Shown here: piece by piece, positions 1 through 8,629 of the stretch
Position numbering within the stretch: the first letter of the stretch is position 1
Layout of the letters: every line of letters starts with the position of its first letter
Source: Desulfitobacterium chlororespirans DSM 11544
GTDB taxonomy: Bacteria; Bacillota; Desulfitobacteriia; Desulfitobacteriales; Desulfitobacteriaceae
Direction: 5' to 3'
NCBI RefSeq assembly: GCF_900143285.1
Contig: NZ_FRDN01000011.1
Coordinates: 163,619 to 227,618 of the forward strand
DNA length: 64,000 nt
Translations under genes and position numbers: made by a program
Notes under the pieces: model-generated
Databases searched by the model: none
What the model was told of the DNA's origin: nothing
The model's input: the letters and a program-made list of their open reading frames with translations, nothing else

Positions 1-437
1 TTGAGCCGTCATTATTGTGGCAGACAGAGGAAGGTCAATGGGAGGTTCGCATCAATAACGGCCTGCATTGGATCATCCCTGAAAGCTGGCTTACAGGGTG
101 TTGGGGTCATGAGAGCTTTGGACGCCGGCCCCAGCTGGTTCTCACTGAAAGCTGTTGGGTTTGTCAGGGAGAGCAGATGGAATTCTATGGGGATAAAGAC
201 CGCTTCGAGTATCTGGGGGATGTTGCCCCTTGTGGAAACAAAGCCCTGGATGATGCAGTATATACAGTAGTGCTGCAGGCACTCCAGCTGGGGGTTCCCT
301 GGCGGAGTATCCGGCGTGCCTATGATATGATGAACATAAGGTGGTATACCAATGATATGGCAAGGGATGAGGGGACGGATCGAGCACCGGTACCCTCTGC
401 AGAAATTGAATACCTGGCGTATAGGGGGGCTGGCTGA
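1..437 (+). CDS. 3' end of an unidentified protein, possibly Mur-ligase-like (partial)
   Basis: An open frame runs in from before the window (from base 3) and stops at 437. It gives about 144 residues rich in Trp and Cys. Residues around GNKALDDAVYTVVLQALQLG followed by an IRRAY segment resemble the helical stretch of the Mur ligase central domain (N-x-A-x3-A-x-LG). In dcw clusters the gene before murB is usually murC, so a Mur-ligase relative is a reasonable guess. The C terminus does not look like ordinary MurC, however. It overlaps the predicted murB start by 86 bases, which is long and suggests one of the two boundaries may be different. The identity is not established. Confidence 0.5.
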   Translation, partial: EPSLLWQTEEGQWEVRINNGLHWIIPESWLTGCWGHESFGRRPQLVLTESCWVCQGEQMEFYGDKDRFEYLGDVAPCGNKALDDAVYTVVLQALQLGVPWRSIRRAYDMMNIRWYTNDMARDEGTDRAPVPSAEIEYLAYRGAG

Positions 438-1233
438 AACTGTCTGTTGGCCGGAAAGTGAGGAAGAGCTCCGGGAAATTTGGCTTAAGTGTCAGGAGCA
501 GGGCATACCGTTTCGCTTATTTGGCCGGGGCTCCAATGTGCTGTTTCCGGATGAAGGATTACCCGGGGTAACGGTGATCAGCACGGGCTTAGCTCAGTCT
601 GTATGGGATTCTGAATGGGTCACTGTGGGAGCGGGATATTCTTTGGCCCGGCTGTCTCAAGAGGCAGCCGATCGCGGCTTGACGGGATTGGAGTTTGCCC
701 GGGGGATTCCGGGCACAGTGGGTGGAGCGATCGTTATGAATGCGGGAGCCCATGGAGGGAGCATCCAGGATATTCTGGAAGAGGTTAAAATCCTGGCTCC
801 AGAGGGAGAAGTGCAGCGGCTTGCTAAAGAAGACATACAGTTTGGTTATAGGGAGTGTTCCTTACGGGATCAGGCCATTGTCCTGGAGGGAGTTTTTCAC
901 CTGAAACCCGGAGATCCGGATGTGATCCAGGCCACCATGAGTGAGAACCTGGCCAGGCGCAAAGCAGCCCAGCCTTTGGAGCTGCCTAATGCAGGAAGTG
1001 TGTTCCGCAATCCTCCCGGAGGTTCGGCGGGAGGTTTAATCGAGGAAGCCGGTTGGAAGGGAAAGAGATTAGGCGGAGCTCAAGTATCCTCAAAGCATGC
1101 CAATTTTATAGTAAACCAAGGAAATGCCACGGCCCGCGATGTATTAGCCTTGATTAGGGAAATACAAAAGGATGTTCATCATCAGTTCGGTGTTGAGTTA
1201 AAGACTGAGGTGCGGTACATCCCACCCAGCTAA
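352..1233 (+). CDS. murB: UDP-N-acetylenolpyruvoylglucosamine reductase MurB
   Basis: Cytoplasmic FAD enzyme that reduces UDP-GlcNAc-enolpyruvate to UDP-MurNAc, the second committed step of peptidoglycan precursor synthesis. The 293-residue length is normal. The N-terminal NTWRIGG and GRGSNVL segments are the FAD-binding signature. GIPGTVGGAIVMNAGAHGG is the conserved FAD/substrate loop, NAGSVFRNP carries the catalytic Ser, and the C-terminal TEVRYI carries the conserved Glu. The ATG at 352 has AAGGTGG 7 bases upstream. murA follows after 16 bases, so the two are probably co-transcribed with the rest of the dcw cluster. Confidence 0.95.
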   Translation: MIWQGMRGRIEHRYPLQKLNTWRIGGLAETVCWPESEEELREIWLKCQEQGIPFRLFGRGSNVLFPDEGLPGVTVISTGLAQSVWDSEWVTVGAGYSLARLSQEAADRGLTGLEFARGIPGTVGGAIVMNAGAHGGSIQDILEEVKILAPEGEVQRLAKEDIQFGYRECSLRDQAIVLEGVFHLKPGDPDVIQATMSENLARRKAAQPLELPNAGSVFRNPPGGSAGGLIEEAGWKGKRLGGAQVSSKHANFIVNQGNATARDVLALIREIQKDVHHQFGVELKTEVRYIPPS

Positions 1234-1249
1234 GAGGGAGGAATCTTTC

Positions 1250-2509
1250 ATGGCGATGGATCGCTATGTCATTACCGGAAAACAACAGTTGGAAGGTAGA
1301 CTGCGTAATAGTGGAGCCAAAAACTCATCCCTACCTTTATTGGCAGCTTCTTTGCTGGTTTCAGGAAAAACCACCCTATTGGATATTCCCCATTTAGCCG
1401 ATATCAGCAATATGATTGAAGTGCTGGAATATCTCGGTGCTCGTGTGGAAGATCAAAAAGAAGCCTTGCTTGTGGATGCTTCAGACCTGGCCCGCTGGGA
1501 AGTGGATGAAGGACTGATGCGTCAAATGCGAGCCTCTAATCTTATCCTTGGTCCCATACTGGCTCGCAACGGGCGGGTGCGCATCTCCAAACCGGGCGGG
1601 TGTGCGATTGGTTCGCGGCCCATGGATCAACATATCAAGGGTCTCCAGGAGCTGGGGGTCAAGGTTAAAGAGAAACATGGTTATATCGAGGCTTGGGCGG
1701 ATCAGCTCCAAGGGGCTAAGATTTATTTGGATCTCCCCAGTGTAGGGGCTACGGAAAACCTTATGATGGCGGCTGTTCTGGCTAAAGGAACCACCACTAT
1801 CTACAATGCGGCCAGGGAGCCGGAGATTATCGATCTGCAAAATTTCCTGAACAAGATGGGGGCTAAAGTCCGCGGTGCCGGCATGGATGTCCTGCGCATT
1901 GAAGGAGTGAGCAAGCTCTACCCTGTGGAGCATACGGTGATACCGGATCGGATCGAGGCGGGGACCCATATGGTGGCCGCTGTTATGACCCAGGGGGATA
2001 TTGAAATCAGCAATGTGATTCCTGAGCATTTGGAGCCGGTGACGGCCAAACTGCTGCAAGCGGGGGCGGAGATCATCCTCGGGGATGACACGATTCGGGT
2101 CAAGGGCAAGAAAAAGATCAAGGGGGTGGATTGCAAAACCATGCCTCATCCCGGTTTTCCAACGGATATGCAGCCTCAATTCATGGCCCTGCTGTCTATG
2201 GCTGAGGGGACCAGCATCATTACTGAAACCATCTTCGAAAACCGTTTTCAGCATGTCGATGAACTTCGCCGCATGGGAGCTCAAATTACTGTGGAAGGGC
2301 GGACAGCCATTATCCGCGGTGTGAAAAGTCTGGAGGGCGCCTTTGTAGAGGCTACGGATCTGCGGGCGGGAGCCGCACTTTTCCTGGCGGCTTTAGCTGC
2401 CGAAGAGGCCACTGTGCTGGAAAAGGTGGGACATATCGATCGCGGCTATGATAATCTGGAGGAAAAATACCGCAGTGTGGGTGCCAGGCTCAAACGGGTC
2501 AAATCTTAG
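1250..2509 (+). CDS. murA: UDP-N-acetylglucosamine 1-carboxyvinyltransferase MurA
   Basis: Transfers enolpyruvate from PEP to UDP-GlcNAc, the first committed step of cell-wall precursor synthesis in the cytoplasm. The 419 residues match the family. The N-terminal SGAKNSSLPLLAASLL is the conserved substrate-binding start. The loop Cys that fosfomycin alkylates is visible in KPGGCAIGSRPMDQH, and DLRAGAALFLAALAA is the conserved C-terminal segment. The ATG at 1250 has GGGAGGA 7 bases upstream. It sits between murB and divIB, the usual Clostridia arrangement. Firmicutes often carry two MurA paralogues; this is the one in the division cluster. Confidence 0.96.
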   Translation: MAMDRYVITGKQQLEGRLRNSGAKNSSLPLLAASLLVSGKTTLLDIPHLADISNMIEVLEYLGARVEDQKEALLVDASDLARWEVDEGLMRQMRASNLILGPILARNGRVRISKPGGCAIGSRPMDQHIKGLQELGVKVKEKHGYIEAWADQLQGAKIYLDLPSVGATENLMMAAVLAKGTTTIYNAAREPEIIDLQNFLNKMGAKVRGAGMDVLRIEGVSKLYPVEHTVIPDRIEAGTHMVAAVMTQGDIEISNVIPEHLEPVTAKLLQAGAEIILGDDTIRVKGKKKIKGVDCKTMPHPGFPTDMQPQFMALLSMAEGTSIITETIFENRFQHVDELRRMGAQITVEGRTAIIRGVKSLEGAFVEATDLRAGAALFLAALAAEEATVLEKVGHIDRGYDNLEEKYRSVGARLKRVKS

Positions 2510-2616
2510 TAATCTGTAACATACAGAGTACTAGAGTGCTGAAATTAAAGGATTCCTAAAGAAAGACATGACAGAGAGGATTGTATTCGATATACTGAGA
2601 GCTGGGGGGAGTGACC

Positions 2617-3342
2617 GTGGAGCCTAGGAAATCGACTACATCCTTTCTCTATATTTCCATACTTGTTATACTCTCTGTAGTGGGGATAAGCTTCTTTCTG
2701 CAGTCCAGCTATTTTAACATTGAAGCAGTCAGCATTGAGGGCCTGCAAGAAATTCCTCTCAATGAAATCGAACGTTTAACTACGGATGTAACAGGACAAA
2801 ATCTAATTATGTTGGATCAAAGGCAGCTTGAGCAAAAGGTGCTGCTTCACCCTCTGGTGGAGTCGGTGGCATTCAAGAAGAAGTTCCCCAATCGTTTGGT
2901 CCTGGAGGTTCAGGAGCGTACTCCTGTAGCTCTGGTGATTGTCACTTCAGGAATAGTTGAGGTGGACGGTAAAGGGATTTATCTCCGTCGTCGGGAGGGC
3001 TGGCCTGAGCAAAGCTATCCGGTGATCAATGGGGTGACTCTTCCTGATACAGCAGGTCCTGGGCAGGAATTGGATCTTCCCGGTCTGAAGGCCGCCCTTA
3101 ATTTGCTAGGACAAGCCCCTGAGGAGTTAAAGCCTTTGATAGGGGAAATCTATGTAAATCCTATCCAGCAGATTATCCTTTTTTTGACGGATGGCATAGA
3201 GGTCCGTTTAGGCAAAGCTGATGCCTGGGCAGAAAAACTTAAGTCCCTTTATACGCTGATCAATGATGAGGGGTATAAGTCGTTTAAGAATGGGGTAAGG
3301 TATATCGATTTCACGGCTGCTAAGCCTGTTATCGGTCGTTAA
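2617..3342 (+). CDS. divIB: Cell division protein DivIB/FtsQ
   Basis: Bitopic membrane protein of the divisome that joins FtsL and DivIC. One transmembrane helix lies near residues 12-31 (LYISILVILSVVGISFFLQ). It is followed by the POTRA domain beginning FNIEAVSIEGLQEIPLNEI and a beta domain with HPLVESVAFKKKFPNRLVLEV, a typical FtsQ/DivIB signature. Two GTG starts are possible, 2611 and 2617. The second is preferred because the GGGGGGA ribosome binding site (2604-2610) is then about 7 bases away. The sbp gene follows after 18 bases. Confidence 0.9.
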   Translation: MEPRKSTTSFLYISILVILSVVGISFFLQSSYFNIEAVSIEGLQEIPLNEIERLTTDVTGQNLIMLDQRQLEQKVLLHPLVESVAFKKKFPNRLVLEVQERTPVALVIVTSGIVEVDGKGIYLRRREGWPEQSYPVINGVTLPDTAGPGQELDLPGLKAALNLLGQAPEELKPLIGEIYVNPIQQIILFLTDGIEVRLGKADAWAEKLKSLYTLINDEGYKSFKNGVRYIDFTAAKPVIGR

Positions 3343-3360
3343 TGAGGAGGAATTTCTTAC

Positions 3361-3690
3361 ATGTGGTTACCATTTTTAGGTCTGATCCTGGGACTGGCTA
3401 TCGGCTGGTTCAGCCCGTTTTCTGTGCCTGTTGAATATTCGAAGTATCTCTCAGTGGCTATTTTGGCTGCTTTGGACTCCGTATTGGGAGGTATTCGTGC
3501 TGCTCAGGAAGACCATTTTGACTCTGTCGTTTTTCTTTCGGGTTTCTTTACCAACATTCTGCTGGCTGGAATCCTTGCTTATGTGGGAGACCGGATTGGG
3601 GTGGACCTGTTCCTGGCAGCTGTGGTGGCGTTTGGAGTCCGATTGTTCAATAACTTAGCGATTATTCGCCGACATTTGATTAGGAGATAG
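3361..3690 (+). CDS. sbp: Small basic membrane protein Sbp (DUF1290)
   Basis: A 109-residue protein with three hydrophobic segments (about residues 2-20, 27-42 and 58-100) and a basic C terminus ending in RRHLIRR. This matches the Sbp family found between divIB and ftsZ in Firmicutes. The conserved AALDSVLGGIRA segment is clear. Its function is not established in the family; its position points to cell division. A GAGGAGG site lies 8 bases before the ATG. A spacer of 234 bases separates it from ftsZ, room for a separate ftsZ promoter. Confidence 0.88.
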   Translation: MWLPFLGLILGLAIGWFSPFSVPVEYSKYLSVAILAALDSVLGGIRAAQEDHFDSVVFLSGFFTNILLAGILAYVGDRIGVDLFLAAVVAFGVRLFNNLAIIRRHLIRR

Positions 3691-3924
3691 AGATAGGGAA
3701 GAATAAAAGGATATTTTTGACGATAATCCGTGAACATTAGGTTTTGTGGATAATATTTCATGTTAAAAAATTGAAGTGAAAAGAAGGATAATATGCCTGT
3801 CCATAGAATTTATCTCTGGTATGGGAATACTTTGAATTTGCTTCGAACCGGGATTAACTCTACTGGGAAATCGCATTATGGATAAAAGGTTTTCTTTAAT
3901 ATAAGCGAGGGGGTCGTCAGCTAA

Positions 3925-4992
3925 ATGCTTGAATTTGATATGGACTTTAATCAGTTCGCCCAGATTAAGGTGATTGGGGTCGGGGGCGGTGGCAACAATG
4001 CGGTTAACCGCATGATTACGGCGGGTTTAAAAGGTGTGGATTTTGTAGCGGTGAATACCGATGCCCAGGCAATTAACCTCTCGCGGGCCGGTCAGAAAGT
4101 CCAGATAGGCAATAAATTAACCAAAGGCCTTGGCGCAGGAGCCAATCCTGAAATCGGGTCAAAAGCGGCTGAAGAAAGCCGGGAAGAATTGATTAATGTT
4201 CTGAAGGGCGCAGATATGGTCTTTGTTACCGCCGGAATGGGCGGAGGCACAGGAACCGGAGCGGCCCCTATAGTTGCTGAAATCGCTAAGGAGCTGGGTG
4301 CTCTGACGGTTGGGGTCGTGACACGTCCCTTTTCCTTTGAGGGCAGAAAGCGGGCTATGCAGGCTGAAAAAGGGATCGCCGAGCTTAAGAGCAAAGTGGA
4401 TACTCTGATCACCATCCCCAATGATCGTTTGCTGCAAGTGGTAGACAAGCATACCGCTCTTCATGAAGCCTTCCGGATCGCCGATGATGTCTTGCGTCAA
4501 GGGGTCCAGGGGATTTCCGATTTGATAGCGGTTCCCGGACTGATTAATTTGGACTTTGCCGATGTGAAGACCATTATGCGCAACACCGGTTCGGCCTTGA
4601 TGGGAATCGGTTCGGCAACAGGTGAGAACAGAGCGGCGGATGCGGCACGGAAAGCGATTTCCAGTCCTTTGCTGGAGACCTCCATTGAAGGAGCCCAAGG
4701 GGTTCTGCTGAATATCACCGGCGGTCAAAACCTGACCTTATTTGAAGTCAATGAGGCCTCTGAGATCATTGCTGAAGCGGCAGATCCTGAAGCTAATATT
4801 ATCTTTGGCGCAGTCATCGATGAAGGCCTGAAGGATGAGATTCGGGTTACGGTCATTGCTACCGGCTTTGATCAACAAAAATCCGCTGCCGGTAATGGTA
4901 ATTTAAGGGGAAACGCCAATGAAGCGATTCGCCCGGTGGCAGCAACATCTGAGGATTTGGATATTCCCGAGTTTTTGCGGCGCAGACGGTAA
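3925..4992 (+). CDS. ftsZ: Cell division GTPase FtsZ
   Basis: Tubulin-like GTPase that forms the cytokinetic Z ring. The nucleotide-binding [13 protein letters not shown] segment, the tubulin signature [10 protein letters not shown] and the T7 loop [11 protein letters not shown] are all present. The C-terminal conserved tail that binds FtsA and SepF ends [12 protein letters not shown]. Length 355 is normal, with a short linker. The start at 3925 follows GAGGGGG; an in-frame ATG at 3940 is also possible. A rho-independent terminator follows (5030-5074), so ftsZ closes this transcription unit. SepF, a partner of FtsZ, is encoded about 10 kb downstream. Confidence 0.97.
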   Translation: MLEFDMDFNQFAQIKVIGVGGGGNNAVNRMITAGLKGVDFVAVNTDAQAINLSRAGQKVQIGNKLTKGLGAGANPEIGSKAAEESREELINVLKGADMVFVTAGMGGGTGTGAAPIVAEIAKELGALTVGVVTRPFSFEGRKRAMQAEKGIAELKSKVDTLITIPNDRLLQVVDKHTALHEAFRIADDVLRQGVQGISDLIAVPGLINLDFADVKTIMRNTGSALMGIGSATGENRAADAARKAISSPLLETSIEGAQGVLLNITGGQNLTLFEVNEASEIIAEAADPEANIIFGAVIDEGLKDEIRVTVIATGFDQQKSAAGNGNLRGNANEAIRPVAATSEDLDIPEFLRRRR

Positions 4993-5029
4993 TTAATTTC
5001 TTGAATCGGTTTGATGAAGTACATAGGAG

Positions 5030-5074
5030 CCAGGCTTTGGGTGCTCAGTGAGCAGGCAAAGCCTGGTTTTTCTT
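5030..5074 (+). terminator. Rho-independent terminator after ftsZ
   Basis: Perfect 10-bp stem CCAGGCTTTG (5030-5039) with CAAAGCCTGG (5057-5066), followed directly by TTTTTCTT. Confidence 0.9.
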
Positions 5075-5429
5075 ATTGGCTCCTCGGGAGCTTTTTAGGG
5101 CGGGGGTGGCCTTGGTGTTGTTGCATTGCACAGTTGCAATAGCACAAGAAAGGGTTTGCTCGGGTCGCGTAGCTTTACGCACAACGCGAACTCCATAGCT
5201 CCGGGGCTGGTCTACTCGCTTTCTTAACAGCTCCGCCAAACCCCGCTGCTTTCTGCATGTAAACCAGTGGCTCCGCTTCGTTAAGAAAGCCTTGCAGACC
5301 TTACCACCCCTCCGCTAAATCCGTTTCGCTTTTGTGCGTAAAGCTACGTCTTGTGGGTCTCTTTTAGCTTTTCTTTGGGGGCTGAGGCCTCTTGCACAGC
5401 TCTCTTACAACGCCATACCCGCTCAAATA
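5075..5429. repeat. Non-coding region with nested inverted repeats
   Basis: No convincing gene is present between the ftsZ terminator and the next repeat. Two perfect inverted repeats are nested. GTAGCTTTACGCACAA (5169-5184) pairs with its reverse complement at 5332-5347, and GCTTTCTTAAC (5218-5228) pairs with 5280-5290. The arrangement suggests a folded or decayed palindromic mobile repeat. No second copy was recognised in this window. Confidence 0.55.
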
Positions 5430-5745
5430 CGAAAAGGAGCCCAAGGATTTTGCTTTACATGAGTGAGCGGATTTAAGCGAGCGGAAACAAAACTTCGCGA
5501 AAAGCATGCAGCGGAGAAAAGTTGGAAACAGGACGTTTCCAACCGGCTATGAGAACAAGTGCGAAAGCAGTGCTTTCGAGGAGCCGATTTAGCCACGAAA
5601 ACCGGGCGAGGGTTTCGCCCAAGCCGCCATGCCACCGAGAATGACTTAGCGGCGCAGGTGGACTTTTCGGAGCGGCGGGCTTTTCGCGTTAGTTTTGTCC
5701 GCGCAGCTTATGGAGCGAACGGTGTAAACAAAATCCTGGAGAAGT
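5430..5745. repeat. Large palindromic interspersed repeat, copy 1 (MITE-like)
   Basis: Closely similar along its whole length to 26563-26877. The ends are inverted repeats: CCAAGGATTTTG at 5441 and the complement CAAAATCCTGG near 5730-5740. Complementarity continues inward for about 60 bases with interruptions. Inside are shorter hairpins, including TTGGAAACAGGACGTTTCCAA and CGAAAGCAGTGCTTTCG. No transposase or credible ORF is present. It could be a non-autonomous transposable element or a structured RNA. Confidence 0.75.
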
Positions 5746-5867
5746 AGACTTTGGCATTTTTTGAATCTCTTTCGGATCAGGTCGCTTTGTAAGTAGTTGG
5801 TTTATCGTACAAATAGTTGATATAATCCGTGCGGTGCTATATAATTATCGTACGAGGTGATAATAAA

Positions 5868-6641
5868 ATGGACGATAAAAAAGAAACTAATGCGATGAAA
5901 CCGAACGACATAATCACAGCCACGGAGCTGAAAAACAACCTGGGCCTATACCTGGACCACGTCATGAACGAAAACGAAGAAGTGGTGATTACCAAAAACG
6001 GCAAGAAGGCTGTGCGGCTCACTCCTTACATCACCGATGCCGACCGCTATTTTCTCATGAAGGAGAAGGCTCTGGACTACCAGTACGGCGGCAAAAAAGT
6101 CTCCTATGAGGAATTTATGGAGATCTATGAGAAAAGCGATCTGCGCATGGAGTTCATCAATGGGGAAATCGTGCTGTTGGGTTCCCCAAGCCTCACTCAC
6201 CAGGAAATTTCGGGAGACCTGTATGTCAAATTCAAGGAATATCTTAAAGGCAAGCCCTGTAAGGTGTTCTACGCTCCTTTTGATGTGCATTTCCGCAAAG
6301 AGGGGTTCAAAGATCCTGACGTAATGCAGCCGGATCTGTTCATTGCCTGTGATGTGGCGGAGACCACCAATGAGAAAGGACGCTATATGGGCACGCCGGT
6401 CCTGGTGGTGGAAATCCTCTCTCCCAGCACCCGCTCCAGGGATATGGTGGATAAGCTGAACACCTTTATGATTTCCGGGGTCAAGGAGTTTTGGATTGTC
6501 GATCCTGTGCAGGAGATTATTCTGGTTTATGGGTTTAAAGACCTGGATATTGAACATTTTATGACCTACCGGAAAGAGGACACGGTCCGGTCCTTCTGGT
6601 TCCCTGATCTGGACATTGCGGGGGCTGAGATTTTCTCTTAA
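5868..6641 (+). CDS. Fusion of a Phd/YefM-type antitoxin domain and a Uma2-family nuclease-like domain
   Basis: Residues about 10-55 (DIITATELKNNLGLYLDHV, then EEVVITKNGKKAVRLTPY) match the Phd/YefM antitoxin fold, which normally binds operator DNA and a partner toxin. The remaining roughly 190 residues match Uma2/DUF820, a PD-(D/E)XK nuclease-like family. The segments EFINGEIVLLGSPSLTHQEI, VMQPDLFIAC, PVLVVEILSPSTRSRD and FWIVDP carry the acidic and Lys/Asp positions of that fold. The ATG at 5868 follows CGAGGTGAT; a longer frame from 5829 has no ribosome binding site. The gene stands alone between repeats. Antitoxin-plus-nuclease in one chain is unusual and the function is unknown. Confidence 0.75.
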   Translation: MDDKKETNAMKPNDIITATELKNNLGLYLDHVMNENEEVVITKNGKKAVRLTPYITDADRYFLMKEKALDYQYGGKKVSYEEFMEIYEKSDLRMEFINGEIVLLGSPSLTHQEISGDLYVKFKEYLKGKPCKVFYAPFDVHFRKEGFKDPDVMQPDLFIACDVAETTNEKGRYMGTPVLVVEILSPSTRSRDMVDKLNTFMISGVKEFWIVDPVQEIILVYGFKDLDIEHFMTYRKEDTVRSFWFPDLDIAGAEIFS

Positions 6642-6683
6642 AGGGTTAAGGCCAAATAAGGCTTAGGCTCAAACCGATTTTGT

Positions 6684-6731
6684 AGGAGTTGTCCGAAATT
6701 GGTACGCGCGTACCTATTTCGGACAACTCCT
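6684..6731. terminator. Long perfect hairpin after the Uma2 fusion gene
   Basis: AGGAGTTGTCCGAAAT (6684-6699) pairs perfectly with 6716-6731, and the loop itself contains the palindrome GGTACGCGCGTACC. Only a weak T-rich tail (TTGCTTT) follows. It may be a terminator or a palindromic repeat. Confidence 0.55.
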
Positions 6732-6815
6732 TTGCTTTACTGTTGTTCCAGTTGCGGGAAAAGGTTTGAAAATCTTTCCTGTCCAATTTAGCTTAACCGC
6801 GATTATACGTCACCA

Positions 6816-6882
6816 GTCGCAATAGTTTTCCTAAATATTCCCACCTATTGCGACAGCTTTTATTCGCTACCTTCGGTATAAT
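6816..6882 (+). promoter_or_regulatory. Probable spoIIG promoter with Spo0A-like site and long spacer
   Basis: A TATAAT -10 lies at 6877-6882. The best -35-like element, TTGCGA (6848-6853), is 23 bases upstream of it. This long spacing is like the Spo0A-activated spoIIG promoter of Bacillus subtilis (22 bases). TTGCGACA overlaps a perfect inverted repeat, GTCGCAATAG (6816-6825) and CTATTGCGAC (6845-6854), which could be a Spo0A or other operator. Assignment to Spo0A is inference. Confidence 0.45.
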
Positions 6883-6916
6883 TTGGGAGAGACGGTAGAA
6901 AGGGCTGCAATGAGTC

Positions 6917-7822
6917 ATGGAGAGGTATTTGGATCTTGACCTTTTAGTGAATGGAAGTATGGATGCCTTGCTCTTAATCCTCGCCGCCCGACTAGCGAAT
7001 CTACCCTTTCGAGGCAAGAGAATTGCGGCAGGTGTAATCGCTGGAGAAATTCCGGTTATTCTCTCTGCCTATGCTCCAGCCTCGTTGATTTTTGATTTGA
7101 GTAAATACCTCATTCCTTGGCTCATGGTTTGGTTGGCCTATCCCTACCGAGGACTCAGGCTTTATTTTAAGTCTATCCTAATATTTTGGGTTTTGTCAGC
7201 CGGGCTGGGGGGGCTTGTTTATGCCTTATGGGGCTGGATCAGCTTCGATGGCGGAATAGGGGGTTCTTTGCGGCTTGGCCTGAAGAATCTGTGGATTCTG
7301 CCCCTGGTGGCCGGACTGTGGTGGTTTACTCAAAAAGCCTGGCATCGGATCTTAGGTTCCACTGCCCAACACCAGGCTTCAATCTATGACCTGGAGATTG
7401 ACATGGGCGGCCAGGGGAATCCCTTCAGGGTGAAAGCGTTGCTGGATACGGGGAATCAATTGCGGGATCCGTTGACCGGATATCCGGTGATTTTAATTGA
7501 AGAAGAGGCAGCTGCCGCCGGGGTGCCGGAAGAGCTGCTCCCGGTTTTGCAAGGAGCTTGGCGGGATTTGGATGATCCCTGGCCCTGGCTGTGGCAGTCC
7601 GATTCTTTATGGATTAAACAATGTGCCTTTATCCCCTATCAGGGAGTGGGACATAAAAGTTGGCTTCTGGGTATCCGACCCCAAAAGGTGATTTGCACAT
7701 CCTTGCCGGAGCCCAGGGAAATGAAAGCAACCCTTGCTTTTGTGCGGCAGGTGCTTAGCCCGGATAGAGCCTATCAGGCCTTGCTGCATCCGGAGCATGT
7801 TCAAGGAGCGGAGGAAAGCTGA
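6917..7822 (+). CDS. spoIIGA: Sporulation sigma-E factor processing peptidase SpoIIGA
   Basis: Membrane-embedded aspartic protease that removes the pro-sequence of sigma-E in the mother cell after asymmetric division. The N-terminal half is hydrophobic with about five membrane spans. The C-terminal half holds the catalytic motif [15 protein letters not shown]. Length 301 is typical. It is translationally coupled to sigE: its TGA stop (7820-7822) overlaps the sigE ATG. Activity depends on SpoIIR from the forespore, which is not in this window. Confidence 0.93.
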   Translation: MERYLDLDLLVNGSMDALLLILAARLANLPFRGKRIAAGVIAGEIPVILSAYAPASLIFDLSKYLIPWLMVWLAYPYRGLRLYFKSILIFWVLSAGLGGLVYALWGWISFDGGIGGSLRLGLKNLWILPLVAGLWWFTQKAWHRILGSTAQHQASIYDLEIDMGGQGNPFRVKALLDTGNQLRDPLTGYPVILIEEEAAAAGVPEELLPVLQGAWRDLDDPWPWLWQSDSLWIKQCAFIPYQGVGHKSWLLGIRPQKVICTSLPEPREMKATLAFVRQVLSPDRAYQALLHPEHVQGAEES

Positions 7823-8571
7823 TGAGAAGGATAGTAGAGCATATCAAACTGATAGTGGAACATATCAAGTTATGGGCCGTAAAAATCAAGTCAAAACTGA
7901 TAAGCAGGTTTACCGACTGGCGGGAAATTTATTATGTAGGGAGCAGTGAAGCTCTCCCTCCTCCCCTGAGCACGGATGAGGAAGGAGAGCTGTTGGAACG
8001 CCTGGAGCGGGGGGATGTGAGTGTCCGGGATGTTCTGATTGAACGAAATTTGCGGCTGGTGGTCTATATTGCCCGCAAGTTCGAAAATACGGGAGTCGGT
8101 ATCGAGGATCTTGTCTCCATTGGCACGATTGGGCTGATCAAGGCTGTCAATACCTTTGATCCTCAGAAAAAGATCAAACTGGCAACCTATGCTTCACGCT
8201 GCATTGAAAATGAAATCCTGATGCATTTGCGCCGCAACAATAAAACGAGAACCGAGGTATCCTTCGACGAGCCTTTAAATATTGATTGGGATGGCAATGA
8301 GCTCCTGCTTTCCGATGTCCTGGGCACGGAAAACGATATTATTTCCCGTCCTTTGGAGGAAAAGGTGGATCGCCAGCTTTTGCATTTAGCGATGGCCAGG
8401 CTGACGGATCGGGAAAAATTGATTATGGAATTGCGCTTTGGTTTGGATAATGGAGAAGAAAAAACCCAGAAGGAAGTTGCCGATCGGCTGGGTATATCCC
8501 AATCCTATATTTCACGGCTGGAAAAGCGGATTATCCGCCGTTTGCGGAAAGAATTTATCCGTTTGGAATAA
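7822..8571 (+). CDS. sigE: RNA polymerase sporulation sigma factor sigma-E (pro-form)
   Basis: Early mother-cell sigma factor. The first roughly 30 residues form the inhibitory pro-sequence, ending near the conserved [13 protein letters not shown] segment where SpoIIGA cuts. Region 2 is seen in [33 protein letters not shown] and [14 protein letters not shown]. Region 4 with its helix-turn-helix is [21 protein letters not shown]. Length 249 is close to other sigma-E proteins. It lies directly after spoIIGA and 58 bases before sigG, the standard order. Confidence 0.95.
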   Translation: MRRIVEHIKLIVEHIKLWAVKIKSKLISRFTDWREIYYVGSSEALPPPLSTDEEGELLERLERGDVSVRDVLIERNLRLVVYIARKFENTGVGIEDLVSIGTIGLIKAVNTFDPQKKIKLATYASRCIENEILMHLRRNNKTRTEVSFDEPLNIDWDGNELLLSDVLGTENDIISRPLEEKVDRQLLHLAMARLTDREKLIMELRFGLDNGEEKTQKEVADRLGISQSYISRLEKRIIRRLRKEFIRLE

Positions 8572-8629
8572 GTTTCAATTCCAGCGGGCATACTCTTCCA
8601 AGATGAAAAATGGCTTGGAGGGTGCTCAA

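Noticed and set aside
1481..2284. 267-residue minus-strand frame
   Set aside because: Wholly inside murA, no ribosome binding site, no recognisable protein features.
5559..5747. Short frames inside the 5.4-5.7 kb repeat
   Set aside because: Produced by the palindromic repeat; the second copy does not preserve the frames.
8588..8616. Candidate sigma-F promoter (GCATA) upstream of sigG
   Set aside because: No acceptable -10 element at the expected distance.
8438..8629. N-terminal extension of sigma-G
   Set aside because: Overlaps the end of sigE in another frame; the family start is at 8630.
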